Part shown: in pieces, positions 7,866 through 17,727 of the stretch
How positions within the stretch are numbered: position 1 is the stretch's first letter
How the letters are laid out: each line of letters begins with the position of its first letter
Source: Aureibaculum flavum
GTDB taxonomy: Bacteria > Bacteroidota > Bacteroidia > Flavobacteriales > Flavobacteriaceae
Direction: 5' to 3'
Length of the DNA: 64,000 nucleotides
NCBI RefSeq assembly: GCF_016406085.1
Contig: NZ_JAEHFJ010000006.1
Span: forward strand, 174,737 to 238,736
Notes under the pieces: generated by a model
The model's input: the letters and a program-made list of their open reading frames with translations, nothing else
Told to the model about the DNA's origin: nothing
The model's database searches: none
Translations under genes and position numbers: made by a program

Positions 7866-8753
7866 TTGAACCCAACAGATAAATATCATTTTAATCAATT
7901 AAAAAAGGCAATCACATTGTCTTATTTTAAAGAAAATGTCGCATCTGAGTCCATAGAAAACTGGAAAGGAGAAGAAATTTCAGCTTTTCAAGAAGATTTA
8001 TTACAAAAACAAAAATCAAGTATCAGTGAAAAATGGTTTTATACGTACATAAAAAAAGAAGCAGATAAATTACCTCGAATAGATATTTTAAATCTTTTGA
8101 GTGCTTATGCTGGGTATCAAAATTGGCATACTTTAAAAACAACATTTCCTGACAGCACCATTAAAGTTTCTAAATGGAATAACAAATTTTATTTTTTATT
8201 ACTTTTTCCAATACTCGCATTAGTATTTTATTTTACAAATAAAAAAAATGAGTTTCAATTTTGCTTTATTGATCAAGATAAAAACGAAAGTGTAACTTCT
8301 GTTTTAGATATTAAAATAATTCATGATTTTGAATCGCCTATTTATTTAAAAACGGATAGTTTAGGTTGCTTCACCTATAAAACGAAGGAAAAGAATATTC
8401 GATTTGTAGTTCAATCACCTTACTTTAAAACAGATACTGTTTACAGAAACATAACAACACAAGCTAATAATACTATAAATTTAAATACGGATGACTATGC
8501 TTTAATGCTACAATATTATGCAAATGGGAATGTGCAAGATTTAAAAAACAGAAAAAAACAATTGCAAAATCTAATAGCGGACGATGCACAGATTTATCAA
8601 GTTTTTTCACAAAACAATGGTGTGGAAATTTATGCTAAAGAAGATTTTATAAACAAACTAATAGTACCAACGAGTAGTTTAAAGAAACTAAAGGTACTAA
8701 GTAAAACATATATAGATGGTAAAATCATTAAACTTAAATTCATTATCAGATAA
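7866..8753 (+). CDS. Hypothetical single-pass membrane protein
   Basis: 295 residues from a TTG start. The first 95 residues are helical with a Trp-rich core (SEKWFYTYIKKEADKLPRID then NLLSAYAGYQNW), a pattern I recall from several flavobacterial proteins whose function is not known. A single membrane helix follows (about 107-123), then a presumably periplasmic part (130-295) with a beta-rich, carboxypeptidase-regulatory-like look. The layout, cytoplasmic sensor-like head plus external domain, is suggestive only. It is followed after 42 bp by a small lipoprotein gene, probably in one operon. Confidence 0.55.
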   Translation: MNPTDKYHFNQLKKAITLSYFKENVASESIENWKGEEISAFQEDLLQKQKSSISEKWFYTYIKKEADKLPRIDILNLLSAYAGYQNWHTLKTTFPDSTIKVSKWNNKFYFLLLFPILALVFYFTNKKNEFQFCFIDQDKNESVTSVLDIKIIHDFESPIYLKTDSLGCFTYKTKEKNIRFVVQSPYFKTDTVYRNITTQANNTINLNTDDYALMLQYYANGNVQDLKNRKKQLQNLIADDAQIYQVFSQNNGVEIYAKEDFINKLIVPTSSLKKLKVLSKTYIDGKIIKLKFIIR

Positions 8754-8795
8754 TTATAAATAAACGCATACAACACTAAAAGGTAAATCCTTAAA

Positions 8796-9275
8796 ATGAA
8801 AAGAATTTCAATCTACATAGTCTTATTTTTAATTGCTTCTTGCTCAAAGGCTCCGAAGGATACTAACATTATGAATAATGATTCTTCAATAAAGAAATAT
8901 TACGAAGTAGATACAGAAGATTTTCAATATCAAAACATGAGCAAACAAAAGTTACAAGATTTGTTTGATTTATTGGTTTTACAAAAAGAATATCCAGAAT
9001 TTAATCAGGACATTACTGATCAGCTTAATGAAATCTATGATGGTGAAATTTCAATTTCTGATAAAATTAAAGATATTGCTATCAAAAGTATAAAAGTAAT
9101 TGAACCAATAAAAAAGCTTTCTGATTCATTACAATCATTAAAAATTTGTTTTGAAGTACAATCCAATCTTGGAATAACAAATGATTCTCTCTTGGTTATT
9201 ATTAAGACAAAAAAAATAGTATTGGATGATCAAGACCTGGAATCAAAGAAATTAATGTTTAAAAAAATAAACTAA
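8796..9275 (+). CDS. Small lipoprotein, function unknown
   Basis: 159 residues with a clear lipoprotein signal (MKRISIYIVLFLIASC, Cys16). The mature part is helical and polar with no motif I recognise. It lies downstream of the single-pass membrane protein gene at 7866. Confidence 0.6.
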   Translation: MKRISIYIVLFLIASCSKAPKDTNIMNNDSSIKKYYEVDTEDFQYQNMSKQKLQDLFDLLVLQKEYPEFNQDITDQLNEIYDGEISISDKIKDIAIKSIKVIEPIKKLSDSLQSLKICFEVQSNLGITNDSLLVIIKTKKIVLDDQDLESKKLMFKKIN

Positions 9276-9430
9276 AATTTCGATATCGTATTGGTTATCC
9301 TTATAAAAGGCCCTATAAATTATTGAATAACTATCCAAAAGTTTAAATAATCATCTATTGAAAAAATCATTTTCTAACTAAAAAACATTAAATTAGACTC
9401 CTATTATATTAACAACCTAATCTATATATT

Positions 9431-9991
9431 ATGGTACCATTTATTGTTATCGGCGGAATTATCGTTCTAATTGCCCTTTTCCTTATTTCTGTTTTCAACA
9501 AATTTGTCAAAAATAAAAATGTCGTTAAAGATGCTTGGAGTAATATTGATGTTGCTTTAAAACGTCGTTATGACCTAATACCCAACTTAGTAGAAACGGT
9601 AAAAGGATATGCTAAACATGAAAAATCTACTTTAGAAGCTGTAATTAGTGCTAGAAATGCTGCTATGGAAGTACCTACAGGTGATATTAATGCTAAAATA
9701 AAAGCTGAAAACCAGTTGCAACAAACCTTACGTAGTATTTTTGCTTTAAGCGAGGCCTATCCTGATTTAAAAGCCAATACCAATTATTTAGATTTACAAG
9801 AAAAACTAAATACTATAGAAGAAAATCTAGAACGTAGTCGTAGATACTATAACGGTACAGTAAGAGAGAATAATACCTACGGAGAAAGTTTTCCTGGTGT
9901 TCTTGTAGCCGGAATGTTCAACTATCAACATTTTGACTATTTTGAAGCCGATGAAGTAAGTAGAGAAAATGTTAAAGTAGATTTTTCTTAA
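9431..9991 (+). CDS. lemA: LemA family protein
   Basis: 186 residues: one N-terminal membrane helix (2-24) with a very short external end, then the LemA helical domain with the family hallmark NVVKDAWSNIDVALKRRYDL and IPNLVETVKGYAKHE, and a second conserved block YPDLKANTNYLDLQ. Length is typical. The biochemical role of LemA is unsettled. The gene directly precedes a DUF2207 membrane protein, a pairing seen in many bacteria, so the two probably work together at the membrane. Confidence 0.92.
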   Translation: MVPFIVIGGIIVLIALFLISVFNKFVKNKNVVKDAWSNIDVALKRRYDLIPNLVETVKGYAKHEKSTLEAVISARNAAMEVPTGDINAKIKAENQLQQTLRSIFALSEAYPDLKANTNYLDLQEKLNTIEENLERSRRYYNGTVRENNTYGESFPGVLVAGMFNYQHFDYFEADEVSRENVKVDFS

Positions 9992-10051
9992 AAGACTTTG
10001 TATACACACATTTAAAACAAAATTAATTGTGAACTATATCAGTTTTTAGCT

Positions 10052-11815
10052 ATGATAAAAACACTTACTTTATTTCTTTTATTTTTCACCTCTGCCATTG
10101 GTTTTTCTCAAGATTTTACGGTTGATAGCTGTTCGGTAGATATTTACATCAATCAAAAAGGATATTTTGATGTTGTAGAAAATTACAATCTAAATTTTGA
10201 AGCTCAAAAACATGGTATTTTCCGTACAATTATTACCGAATATGACCTATTAACTTACGATCAAAAGAAAGAAAAAAGAAAAATTAGAATCAGTGCTATT
10301 GAAGTACCTAATTACAATTTTGAAAAACCATTTGATTTTGAACAACGTTTAAGTAAATCATTAGAAATTAAAATCGGCGATAAAGATAAATTCGTAATTG
10401 GTCCTCAAAAATACCAAATAAAATATCGTGTTCACAATGCCTTTCTTTTTGAAGAAAATCAAATACGTTTTTATTGGAATATAAAACCTGACGGTTGGGC
10501 TGCCTCTTTTCAGAACATAAACTTTAAAATACATATACCCAAAGGTATTACCGTAAACGCTGATAGTTATTACGTTTATTCTGGATATACTGGCACTACT
10601 GAAAAAAGTGATGAATTTGTTTTATCCTATGAAAATAATATTATTTCAGGTACCAGTAAAGATGGTTTTCAATCAAATCCTGGAGAAAGTGTAACTATTT
10701 TATTAAATCTTCCTGAAAATTCTATTGCAGAAATAAAACCGTTATGGCCTTTTTGGACTAATTACGGTTGGTCTTTTATTATACTGGGGCTGATAGCGGG
10801 GTTTTATTCTGTTTGGAAAAAATATGGTAAAGATGATGATGTAGTCAGTACTACTAGTTATTATCCTCCTGATAACATTGACCCACCAATGGCTGGCTAT
10901 TTAATTAACGATAGAAACGACACTTCTGATATTATATCACTGCTACCCTATTGGGGTGCCAAAGGTTTTTTGAAAATTGAAGAAATTCCTAAAGGTGGAC
11001 TATTTAGTAAGGCAGATACAAAACTAATTAAGTTAAAACCATTACCCAGCTCTGCTTCTCCATATGAACACGAAATATTTGATGGATTATTTGGTGGTTC
11101 TTTGCAATTAAGTAGTAAAGGAAAGGCGAAAAGCTTTTTAAACGACATATTTGGAGTAGAATCAATTAAGCTAAATCCTAATGAAATATTAGTCAGTAGT
11201 TTAAAAGAAACTTTTTATACCACAATGGCCAGTGCCGGAAGCATGTTAAAAGAAAACGCTCAACTTTATTATGAGGCTGAATCAAAAAAAATAAGAACTA
11301 TTACCTATATCCTTTTGTTTCTAGGAGGGATCGTTTTGGGAATAGTAGGTTTACTATTCTGGGGACCAATAGCCGCAATTTGTATTGTAATTACTTGTAT
11401 AATTCTTATTTTATTTAACACCTATATGATTAAAAAAAATAAAAAAGGAAACAAAGTCTTTTCTGAATTAAAAGGGTTTAAGCAATTTATAAAAATTGCA
11501 GAAGAAAACAAATTGAAAATGTTATTAAACGATGATCCAGGTTATTTTGAAACCACTATGGCTTATGCTTTAGCATTTGGTATGTTTAAAAAATGGGCAA
11601 ATAAATTTGATGACTTAAATATGGAACCACCAAGCTGGTATAGTTCAGCAACCGGTAACTACATATCAATGAATAGTTTTTCAAAATCGTTTTCAAATGT
11701 TATGTCAAACACATCTTCTACTATGGTCAGTTCTCCTTCAAGTAATAGCGGTGGATCTTCTGGTGGCGGATCATCAGGTGGTGGATTTGGCGGCGGCGGT
11801 GGCGGAAGCTGGTAA
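10052..11815 (+). CDS. DUF2207 membrane protein with Gly-rich tail
   Basis: 587 residues. A signal peptide (cleavage near Ser19-Gln20) is followed by an extracytoplasmic beta-rich DUF2207 domain (about 20-225), a membrane helix (about 240-258), a cytoplasmic part, two more helices (about 415-455) and a C-terminal tail of Ser/Gly ending GGGGGGSW. That tail is the usual signature of these LemA-linked proteins (compare TPM/YgcG-type Gly-rich ends). It sits 60 bp after lemA, evidently one operon. Function unknown. Confidence 0.85.
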   Translation: MIKTLTLFLLFFTSAIGFSQDFTVDSCSVDIYINQKGYFDVVENYNLNFEAQKHGIFRTIITEYDLLTYDQKKEKRKIRISAIEVPNYNFEKPFDFEQRLSKSLEIKIGDKDKFVIGPQKYQIKYRVHNAFLFEENQIRFYWNIKPDGWAASFQNINFKIHIPKGITVNADSYYVYSGYTGTTEKSDEFVLSYENNIISGTSKDGFQSNPGESVTILLNLPENSIAEIKPLWPFWTNYGWSFIILGLIAGFYSVWKKYGKDDDVVSTTSYYPPDNIDPPMAGYLINDRNDTSDIISLLPYWGAKGFLKIEEIPKGGLFSKADTKLIKLKPLPSSASPYEHEIFDGLFGGSLQLSSKGKAKSFLNDIFGVESIKLNPNEILVSSLKETFYTTMASAGSMLKENAQLYYEAESKKIRTITYILLFLGGIVLGIVGLLFWGPIAAICIVITCIILILFNTYMIKKNKKGNKVFSELKGFKQFIKIAEENKLKMLLNDDPGYFETTMAYALAFGMFKKWANKFDDLNMEPPSWYSSATGNYISMNSFSKSFSNVMSNTSSTMVSSPSSNSGGSSGGGSSGGGFGGGGGGSW

Positions 11816-11926
11816 TAACAATATCTTAGATAAAATTGATATCATTTTTTTTTCGTAATATCGTAAACTGAAATTTTAAACTAAATTTCTATCAATCAAC
11901 GATAATTATTAACTCAATTTATTTTT

Positions 11927-13498
11927 ATGAAAAAACTTTTATCCCTATTAGCAATAGCTGCTGTACTTATAAGCTGTAATAGTACAAAAAAAGCTACCAC
12001 AGCTGTACCTGCAAAACCAACTTTGACAGTTGAAGATTATGCTAAATCAATTACAGCTGAAGAACTTAAAGAAGCATTATATGTATACGCATCGGACGAA
12101 TTTGAAGGTAGAGATACAGGAGAACCTGGTCAGAAAAAAGCTATAGAGTTTATTAAAAAACACTATGTTGCTTTAAATATACCTTCTGCATTACCAGACA
12201 ATGATTACTTTCAAGAAGTACCGCTTGAACGCACAAGCTCACCTGAGGTTGCAGTAAACGTTAACGGTAAAGATTATAAATCTGTAGATGATTTTGTGAC
12301 ATTTTCGGGTAGTAATGGAACAATTAATACCGAAGAAATAGTATATGTAGGTTACGGTATTGATGATGAAAAATACTCCGACTATAAGAATATAGATGTT
12401 TCAGGTAAAGTTGTTTTGTTTAAAAATGGGGAACCAAAAAATAAAGACGGTAAATATATTATTTCTGGAACTGAAGAAAGTACTGGAAAATGGTCTAATA
12501 TGCGTCAAGAATTCAGTTCTAAGACAGATATCGCTAAAGAGAAAGGTGCGAAAGCCGCTTTCTATTACAACCCTGATGCTTATGCAAACATTGCAAAGCG
12601 TTTTGGTTCTGGAAGAACTAGAATGGATCTGAAAAGTACAGAAAAAAAGGAAGATGAAATAGTTTTTATGCTTGTTAATACTACTTTGGCAGAGGCTATA
12701 GTAAGTGATATTGCCACAAATTCAACATCTAAATCCGTAAAACTTCCTGCTGTTTTAACTTACAAATCTAATATTGAAGATTTTAATTCAGAAAACGTAG
12801 TCGCATATATTAAAGGATCTGAAAAACCTGACGAATATGTTATTATCTCTGCTCATTTAGACCATGTTGGTGTAAAAGATGGAAACGTTTATAACGGTGC
12901 TGACGATGACGGTTCTGGTACTGTAGCTATTTTAGAGATTGCAGAAGCTTTTAAAAAAGCAGCTGATAATGGACAAGGTCCAAAAAGGTCTGTTGTATTT
13001 CTTCACGTAACCGGAGAAGAAAAGGGATTATTAGGTTCTCGTTATTATGCCGATGTTGACCCTATATTTCCTCTTGAAAATACAGTTGTTGATTTAAATA
13101 TAGATATGGTTGGTCGTAGTGACCCTAAAAGAACGGAAGGTGATCGCAATTATGTTTACCTCATTGGTAGTGATAAATTAAGTAGTGATTTACATACTAT
13201 TTCAGAAGAAGTAAATAAAAAGTATACCAATGTAGAATTGGATTATACCTATAATGATGAAAATGATCCGAATAGATTTTACTATCGTTCTGATCATTAT
13301 AATTTTGCCAAAAATAATATCCCTGTAATTTTTTATTTTAATGGAACCCATGATGATTATCATCAACATACAGATACTCCAGACAAAATAGAATATGATT
13401 TACTAGAAAACAGATCTCGTTTAGTTTTTCACACTGCTTGGGAATTAGCAAATCGTGATCAGCGTATTGTAGTTGATAAACCTACTGAGAAAAAATAA
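11927..13498 (+). CDS. M28 family zinc aminopeptidase, lipoprotein
   Basis: 523 residues. Lipobox LISC gives Cys17, so the enzyme is probably lipid-anchored in the outer membrane or periplasm. A PA-like insert lies around 100-260. The co-catalytic zinc site of peptidase family M28 is complete: His310 (SAHLDHVG, with Asp312), Asp326 (NGADDDGSG), Glu364-Glu365 (TGEEKG), Asp393 (NIDMVGR) and His479 (DDYHQHTDT). Expected activity is removal of N-terminal residues from peptides. Single-gene unit with a terminator just after its stop. Confidence 0.92.
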   Translation: MKKLLSLLAIAAVLISCNSTKKATTAVPAKPTLTVEDYAKSITAEELKEALYVYASDEFEGRDTGEPGQKKAIEFIKKHYVALNIPSALPDNDYFQEVPLERTSSPEVAVNVNGKDYKSVDDFVTFSGSNGTINTEEIVYVGYGIDDEKYSDYKNIDVSGKVVLFKNGEPKNKDGKYIISGTEESTGKWSNMRQEFSSKTDIAKEKGAKAAFYYNPDAYANIAKRFGSGRTRMDLKSTEKKEDEIVFMLVNTTLAEAIVSDIATNSTSKSVKLPAVLTYKSNIEDFNSENVVAYIKGSEKPDEYVIISAHLDHVGVKDGNVYNGADDDGSGTVAILEIAEAFKKAADNGQGPKRSVVFLHVTGEEKGLLGSRYYADVDPIFPLENTVVDLNIDMVGRSDPKRTEGDRNYVYLIGSDKLSSDLHTISEEVNKKYTNVELDYTYNDENDPNRFYYRSDHYNFAKNNIPVIFYFNGTHDDYHQHTDTPDKIEYDLLENRSRLVFHTAWELANRDQRIVVDKPTEKK

Positions 13499-13512
13499 TT
13501 TACATGCCGTAT

Positions 13513-13545
13513 AAAAAACCTTGTACTATCAACAAGGTTTTTTTT
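13513..13545 (+). terminator. Intrinsic terminator after the M28 peptidase gene
   Basis: AAAAAACCTTGT and ACAAGGTTTTTT pair across a 7-nt loop and continue into a T run. It lies 15 bp after the peptidase stop and shows that the ATG at 13504, inside this region, is not the start of the next gene. Confidence 0.85.
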
Positions 13546-13575
13546 ATGCTTCAAATTAGCTTAAATTTGAATCTT

Positions 13576-14049
13576 ATGAAAACAGCTACCATTACCGTAC
13601 TGAAAAAAGAATTAAAATATAAGTCCAGTGATGAACTTTTAAATTTATGTTTAACATTATCTAAATTTAAAAAAGAGAACAAAGAACTACTCACCTATCT
13701 TTTATTTGAAGCTTCAGATGAAGAAGCATTTATACAGAGTGTAAAAGATGAAGTTTCAGAATTATTCAATCAAATAAATACTGCGAGCTATTTCTATATT
13801 AAGAAATCTGTTCGAAAAATTTTAAGGCTGATTAAAAAATATATCCGCTATTCAAAAAAGAAAGAAACAGAAGTAGAATTATTAATCTATTTCTGCACTG
13901 AACTAAAAGAAATGCATCCTCCCATGGAGAGAAACACAAGTTTATTAAATATTTTTGATAGGCAGGTAATTCTCATAAAAAAGGCAATAGCTACATTACA
14001 TGAAGACTTGCAATATGATTATAATTTAGAACTTGAAGAAGTTATTTAG
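13576..14049 (+). CDS. Hypothetical cytoplasmic helical protein
   Basis: 157 residues from ATG 13576. The frame is open from 13504, but that would start inside the terminator hairpin, so I use the downstream ATG. The protein is all-helical and Lys/Glu-rich, with no signal or membrane segment and no domain I recognise. The ends of this gene, the DUF1569 gene and the lactonase gene are 12 bp and 1 bp apart, so they form an operon. Confidence 0.6.
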   Translation: MKTATITVLKKELKYKSSDELLNLCLTLSKFKKENKELLTYLLFEASDEEAFIQSVKDEVSELFNQINTASYFYIKKSVRKILRLIKKYIRYSKKKETEVELLIYFCTELKEMHPPMERNTSLLNIFDRQVILIKKAIATLHEDLQYDYNLELEEVI

Positions 14050-14061
14050 AAAAGAGAACCC

Positions 14062-14523
14062 ATGTCAATACTTCAATTTGAATTGTCAGAATTAGAAAAA
14101 GCACTTATACATTCTGATAAACACGCCTCTAGTGTGTCTTCAAGTAACATCGCTTGGCATATTGATCATTCCTTAAAAGTAATTCATAAGGTGAGTACGG
14201 TTTTAATAGATTCTGATCCTTCTAAATATAAATGGAAGTTTAACAAATGGAGATTTATAATCTTTATAAAAGGTTCTTTCCCTAGAGGTAAAGTAAAAGC
14301 ACCAAAACATGTTCGCCCTCCTGAAATTATTAAACTAGAAGATATAAAATTACAACTAAAAGAGGTTCAGAAAAACTTAACTGATATAGAAAAACTACCT
14401 TCTAAAAGCCATTTTGATCATCCTATTTTCGGACAATTGCATTTAAAAAAAACCATTCGATTTCTAGAATTACATACCACACATCATATAAAAATAATAA
14501 ACGATATACTTAAAGCAATTTAA
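14062..14523 (+). CDS. DinB-like DUF1569 protein
   Basis: 153 residues with the DinB/DUF1569 four-helix pattern. A first pair of histidines lies in IAWHIDHSL (His33 and His36), and a late histidine cluster in FLELHTTHHIKII supplies further metal ligands. DinB-superfamily members bind a divalent metal and often carry out thiol or bacillithiol-linked chemistry; the substrate here is unknown. It is the middle gene of a tight three-gene operon. Confidence 0.7.
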   Translation: MSILQFELSELEKALIHSDKHASSVSSSNIAWHIDHSLKVIHKVSTVLIDSDPSKYKWKFNKWRFIIFIKGSFPRGKVKAPKHVRPPEIIKLEDIKLQLKEVQKNLTDIEKLPSKSHFDHPIFGQLHLKKTIRFLELHTTHHIKIINDILKAI

Positions 14524-14524
14524 T

Positions 14525-15661
14525 ATGAAATACCTTAGTCTTATGCTGATTATTACTACTATTATCAGTTGTAAAAATGATTCACAAAAAGATACTAAAC
14601 CGTCAACCGAAAACGAAAAAAAAATCTCCTTTTTTGTTGGAACCTATACAGACAGTCTAAGTGAAGGAATATATTCGTATTCCCTTTCGAATAGTGGTAA
14701 CATAAAAAAAATAAAGCTGGCAGCAAAAACGGTAAATCCATCATTTTTAACGAAATCTGCAGATGGTAAATACTTGTTAGCCGTAAATGAAATTAATTCT
14801 GTGGATAGTATGGGCACTTTGGAGTCTTATAAAATTACAGGTGATAGTTTAGCGTTTATGAGTAGACAATCTTCAGGTGGAGCACACCCCTGTTTTGTAG
14901 GTGTAAATAAGAATGGTTATGTTTTAACGGCCAACTATTCAAGTGGAAACTTAGGTCTGTTTAAATTAAACAAAGAGGGTAATTTATCTGACTTGTTAGA
15001 TAAAAAACAACATTATACGAATCATCATGTAGAAAGAGGACAATGGGAACCTCATGCACATTCTGCCTATTTTATGAATGATTCGCTAATAGTATCTGCA
15101 GATTTGGGAACAAATGATCTTTGGTTTTACACGTTAGATACAGTAGAAAATAAATTAAAAGGAACCATAAAAGAAACATTAAGAATAGGTGTAGATCCTA
15201 AACCAGGACCGAGACATATTGCATTTCAACCACAAAAAGATTGGATGTATGTTATTAACGAATTAAATAGTACAATTTCTCTAATAAAAAAAGATAAAGA
15301 CGAAAAGTACATGGTACAATCTTCCGTTTCTACCTTGCCTGAAGGTTACACAGAAAAAAGTTTCTGTGCTGATATTCATATATCTAACGATGGTAAATTT
15401 TTATATGCTTCGAATCGTGGACATAATAGTATCGCAATTTTTGAAATTAATCAAGAATATGGTGAGTTAACAGCTATTGGATATGAGTCTGTAAAAGGTG
15501 ATTGGCCTAGAAATTTTACTCTTTCTCCGAATAATGATTTTTTATTAGTGGCTAATCAACGTTCAGAAAACATAGTGTCATTTAAACGAGACAAAGTAAC
15601 GGGCTTACTAACATTTGTTGAAGAAATTAATGTGCCTTCACCCGTTTGTATTCTGTTTTAA
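14525..15661 (+). CDS. Lactonase family (YbhE/Pgl-like) beta-propeller lipoprotein
   Basis: 378 residues. A lipobox (TIISC, Cys16) indicates export and lipidation. The mature part is a seven-bladed propeller of the 6-phosphogluconolactonase (YbhE) family, seen in FFVGTYTDSLSEGIYSY, HPCFVGVNKNGYVLTANYSSG, PGPRHIAFQPQKDWMYVINE and SNDGKFLYASNRGHNSI. Because it is exported, a pentose-phosphate role is unlikely; a lactone or sugar-acid substrate in the periplasm is more plausible. Its ATG follows the previous stop by one base. Confidence 0.85.
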   Translation: MKYLSLMLIITTIISCKNDSQKDTKPSTENEKKISFFVGTYTDSLSEGIYSYSLSNSGNIKKIKLAAKTVNPSFLTKSADGKYLLAVNEINSVDSMGTLESYKITGDSLAFMSRQSSGGAHPCFVGVNKNGYVLTANYSSGNLGLFKLNKEGNLSDLLDKKQHYTNHHVERGQWEPHAHSAYFMNDSLIVSADLGTNDLWFYTLDTVENKLKGTIKETLRIGVDPKPGPRHIAFQPQKDWMYVINELNSTISLIKKDKDEKYMVQSSVSTLPEGYTEKSFCADIHISNDGKFLYASNRGHNSIAIFEINQEYGELTAIGYESVKGDWPRNFTLSPNNDFLLVANQRSENIVSFKRDKVTGLLTFVEEINVPSPVCILF

Positions 15662-15687
15662 TTTCCTTTTGGTGATTATAAAATAAA

Positions 15688-15711
15688 AAATCCCGCCAAT
15701 TGGCGGGATTT
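15688..15711. terminator. Bidirectional terminator, perfect 24-bp palindrome
   Basis: AAATCCCGCCAA followed by TTGGCGGGATTT, with A and T runs on the two sides. It separates the convergent lactonase and transaldolase genes. Confidence 0.9.
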
Positions 15712-15741
15712 TTATTACGCATTAAATTTCTAAATATTTAT

Positions 15742-16395
15742 TTAGTTACCTTTTTTATAATCTGCTAAGAATGTGGCTAAACCAATGTCAGTCAGCGGAT
15801 GATTTAACAATCCGTCTATTGCACTAATTGGACCCGTCATAACATCTGCACCTATTTTAGCACAATCAATAACATGCATGGTATGTCTTATAGAAGCTGC
15901 TAAGATCTGAGTATCAAAACCATAGTTATCATAGATTAATCTTATTTCTTGAATTAGACCTAATCCATCCGTTGAAATATCATCTAAACGACCAATAAAT
16001 GGAGATACATAAGTAGCTCCTGCTTTTGCTGCTAATAAAGCTTGTCCAGCTGAAAACACCAATGTACAATTCGTTTTTATTCCTTTATCAGAAAAATACT
16101 TTATCGCCTTTATACCTTCTCGTATCATTGGTATTTTTACCACAATTTGAGAATGTAGTTTTGCCAATGCTTCGCCTTCTCTCACCATTCCTTCAAAATC
16201 TGTAGAAATAACTTCAGCACTTACATCTCCTTCTACAATTTCACAAATAGCTTTGTAATGGTTTATGATATTATTGTACCCTGTGATTCCTTCTTTAGCC
16301 ATTAATGTCGGATTGGTAGTAACACCATCTAAAACACCTAATTCTTGGGCTTCTTTAATTTGATCTAAGTTTGCCGTATCTATAAAAAACTTCAT
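15742..16395 (-). CDS. fsa: Transaldolase / fructose-6-phosphate aldolase-like
   Basis: 217 residues, the short TalC/FSA subfamily of class I transaldolases. The N-terminus [28 protein letters not shown], the Schiff-base lysine Lys87 in [35 protein letters not shown] and ILAASIRH are all present. It would move a dihydroxyacetone unit between sugar phosphates (pentose phosphate pathway) or act as an F6P aldolase; the two cannot be told apart here. Its -7 box TATTTTTG is on the minus strand at 16431-16424. Confidence 0.93.
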   Translation of the reverse strand: MKFFIDTANLDQIKEAQELGVLDGVTTNPTLMAKEGITGYNNIINHYKAICEIVEGDVSAEVISTDFEGMVREGEALAKLHSQIVVKIPMIREGIKAIKYFSDKGIKTNCTLVFSAGQALLAAKAGATYVSPFIGRLDDISTDGLGLIQEIRLIYDNYGFDTQILAASIRHTMHVIDCAKIGADVMTGPISAIDGLLNHPLTDIGLATFLADYKKGN

Positions 16396-16423
16396 GCTTT
16401 ATCCTTCGTTAAGTTTAATTAAG

Positions 16424-16431
16424 CAAAAATA
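16424..16431 (-). promoter_or_regulatory. -7 promoter box of the transaldolase gene (TATTTTTG)
   Basis: A TAnnTTTG match on the minus strand, 28 nt before the ATG. The rest of the gap to 16589 is AT-rich with no other feature. Confidence 0.45.
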
Positions 16432-16589
16432 AATCTGTGATAAATTTTGCTTATTAAGATAACGTTTAACTTAATAACATATTACTGAAAGCATAAATTA
16501 TTCAAGATATTAAACATAAGTACGTCAAATAATAATTAAAACCAAAATGAAATAGAGTATCTTAGATTTCTTTAAAAGAATACTAAAAG

Positions 16590-17393
16590 CTATAATTTAT
16601 AATGATTCATTAGTAATTTTTCATACCAAGAATCTGGTAATATACGTTTTAAAACTATTGAAAACTTCTCCATAAATCCACCAACTTTGTAATGAATTTT
16701 TGGTTGTTTTTGCTGTATGATCTTATAAACAGAATGAGCCATCACTTCAGGATCTAGCCCACCATCAACATGTTGATCCATTAATGCTAAGTTTTCCGCG
16801 TACTTTTCTTTATATGCTGACGTATCAAAAACAGGAGTATGATATCTACCTGCCGCAATGTTTGTAGCAAAATCACCTGGAGCCACATTTGTAATATGTA
16901 TTCCAAATTCTTTAACCTCCATACGTGTAGCTTCAGTAATGACCTCCAAGGCACCTTTACTTGCTGAGTAAATTCCCCTAAAAGGCAAGCCCATATAACC
17001 AGCTATTGAAGTAATATTAATAATTAACCCTGATTTTTGTTGACGCATTTGAGGTAAAACTGCCTTCATCACATCAATGGGTCCAAACAGGTTGGTATTA
17101 AAAACAGCACGCATCTCATCAGTAGGCGTATCTTCTATAGGCCCAGTAATACCCATACCTGCATTATTGATTAATATATCTAAATGGCCTTCATTTTTTA
17201 CAATTGTAGCCACTGCTTTTTCAATAGTAACCACTTCAAGTACATTTAAAGCAAGCATTTTCACTCCATTTATAGCAGGCTCTTTAGGGTTACGACTCGT
17301 ACCATAAACAACCATACCTTTTTGATGTAAATATTCGGCTATACTTTTACCAATTCCTGATGAAGCACCAGTAATTAAAACAACTTTTGACAT
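16590..17393 (-). CDS. Short-chain dehydrogenase/reductase
   Basis: 267 residues, a classical SDR: GASSGIG cofactor loop (9-15), NNAG (77-79 region), catalytic Ser129, Tyr142 and Lys146 (IYSASKGALEV). The Arg in GTSRNP after the second strand suggests NADP(H) preference. The C-terminal 40 residues are hydrophobic and basic, as in the sterol or retinol-type SDRs, so it may lie near the membrane. Substrate unknown. Single gene. Confidence 0.88.
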   Translation of the reverse strand: MSKVVLITGASSGIGKSIAEYLHQKGMVVYGTSRNPKEPAINGVKMLALNVLEVVTIEKAVATIVKNEGHLDILINNAGMGITGPIEDTPTDEMRAVFNTNLFGPIDVMKAVLPQMRQQKSGLIINITSIAGYMGLPFRGIYSASKGALEVITEATRMEVKEFGIHITNVAPGDFATNIAAGRYHTPVFDTSAYKEKYAENLALMDQHVDGGLDPEVMAHSVYKIIQQKQPKIHYKVGGFMEKFSIVLKRILPDSWYEKLLMNHYKL

Positions 17394-17494
17394 GCTATTT
17401 GTTTAAAGTGTAAATGTAAGAAATTATTAAATGAAGTTATTTTGGATATTTTTTTTTCTGAAGCTATTTAACTTACTAAATAAATTAAATAAAA

Positions 17495-17595
17495 AATGGG
17501 TAAGCGACCTACATCACACCGCTACGACCTAATACCTTTGCTGCATTCCTGCCCTGGAGGATTCAAAGGGAGCTGGTTGTGTAGGACTTACCCAC
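17495..17595 (-). ncRNA. ffs: Signal recognition particle RNA (small bacterial type)
   Basis: On the minus strand the RNA folds as one long hairpin closed by TGGGTAAG (17594-17587) with CTTACCCA (17504-17497). The apical part carries the domain IV signature AGGGCAGGAATGCAGCAAAGG, with the asymmetric loops that bind Ffh. A T run after CCCA ends transcription. It is about 100 nt, the short form expected in Bacteroidota. It works with Ffh and FtsY in co-translational membrane targeting. Confidence 0.9.
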
Positions 17596-17597
17596 GG

Positions 17598-17627
17598 CAA
17601 AAATACAATCAATTTCGTTCTCTGCAA
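17598..17627 (-). promoter_or_regulatory. SRP RNA promoter (TTG-N19-TATTTTTG)
   Basis: On the minus strand, TTG (17627-17625), a 19-nt spacer and TATTTTTG (17605-17598) form a textbook Bacteroidota promoter. The RNA's closing stem begins 3-5 nt beyond the box, which fixes the usual distance to the transcription start in this genome. Confidence 0.85.
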
Positions 17628-17727
17628 GTTTTTTTTGCAATATTTTAAAGATATAATTCACATAAAAATTAATTGTTTAATAGTTAAATACTTATATTTG
17701 CTCTGACTAACCTAATATAAAATTAAT

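Noticed and set aside
13504..13575. Upstream extension of the 13576 gene to ATG 13504
   Set aside because: It would place the start codon at the foot of the terminator hairpin of the preceding gene, with the hairpin inside the coding sequence.
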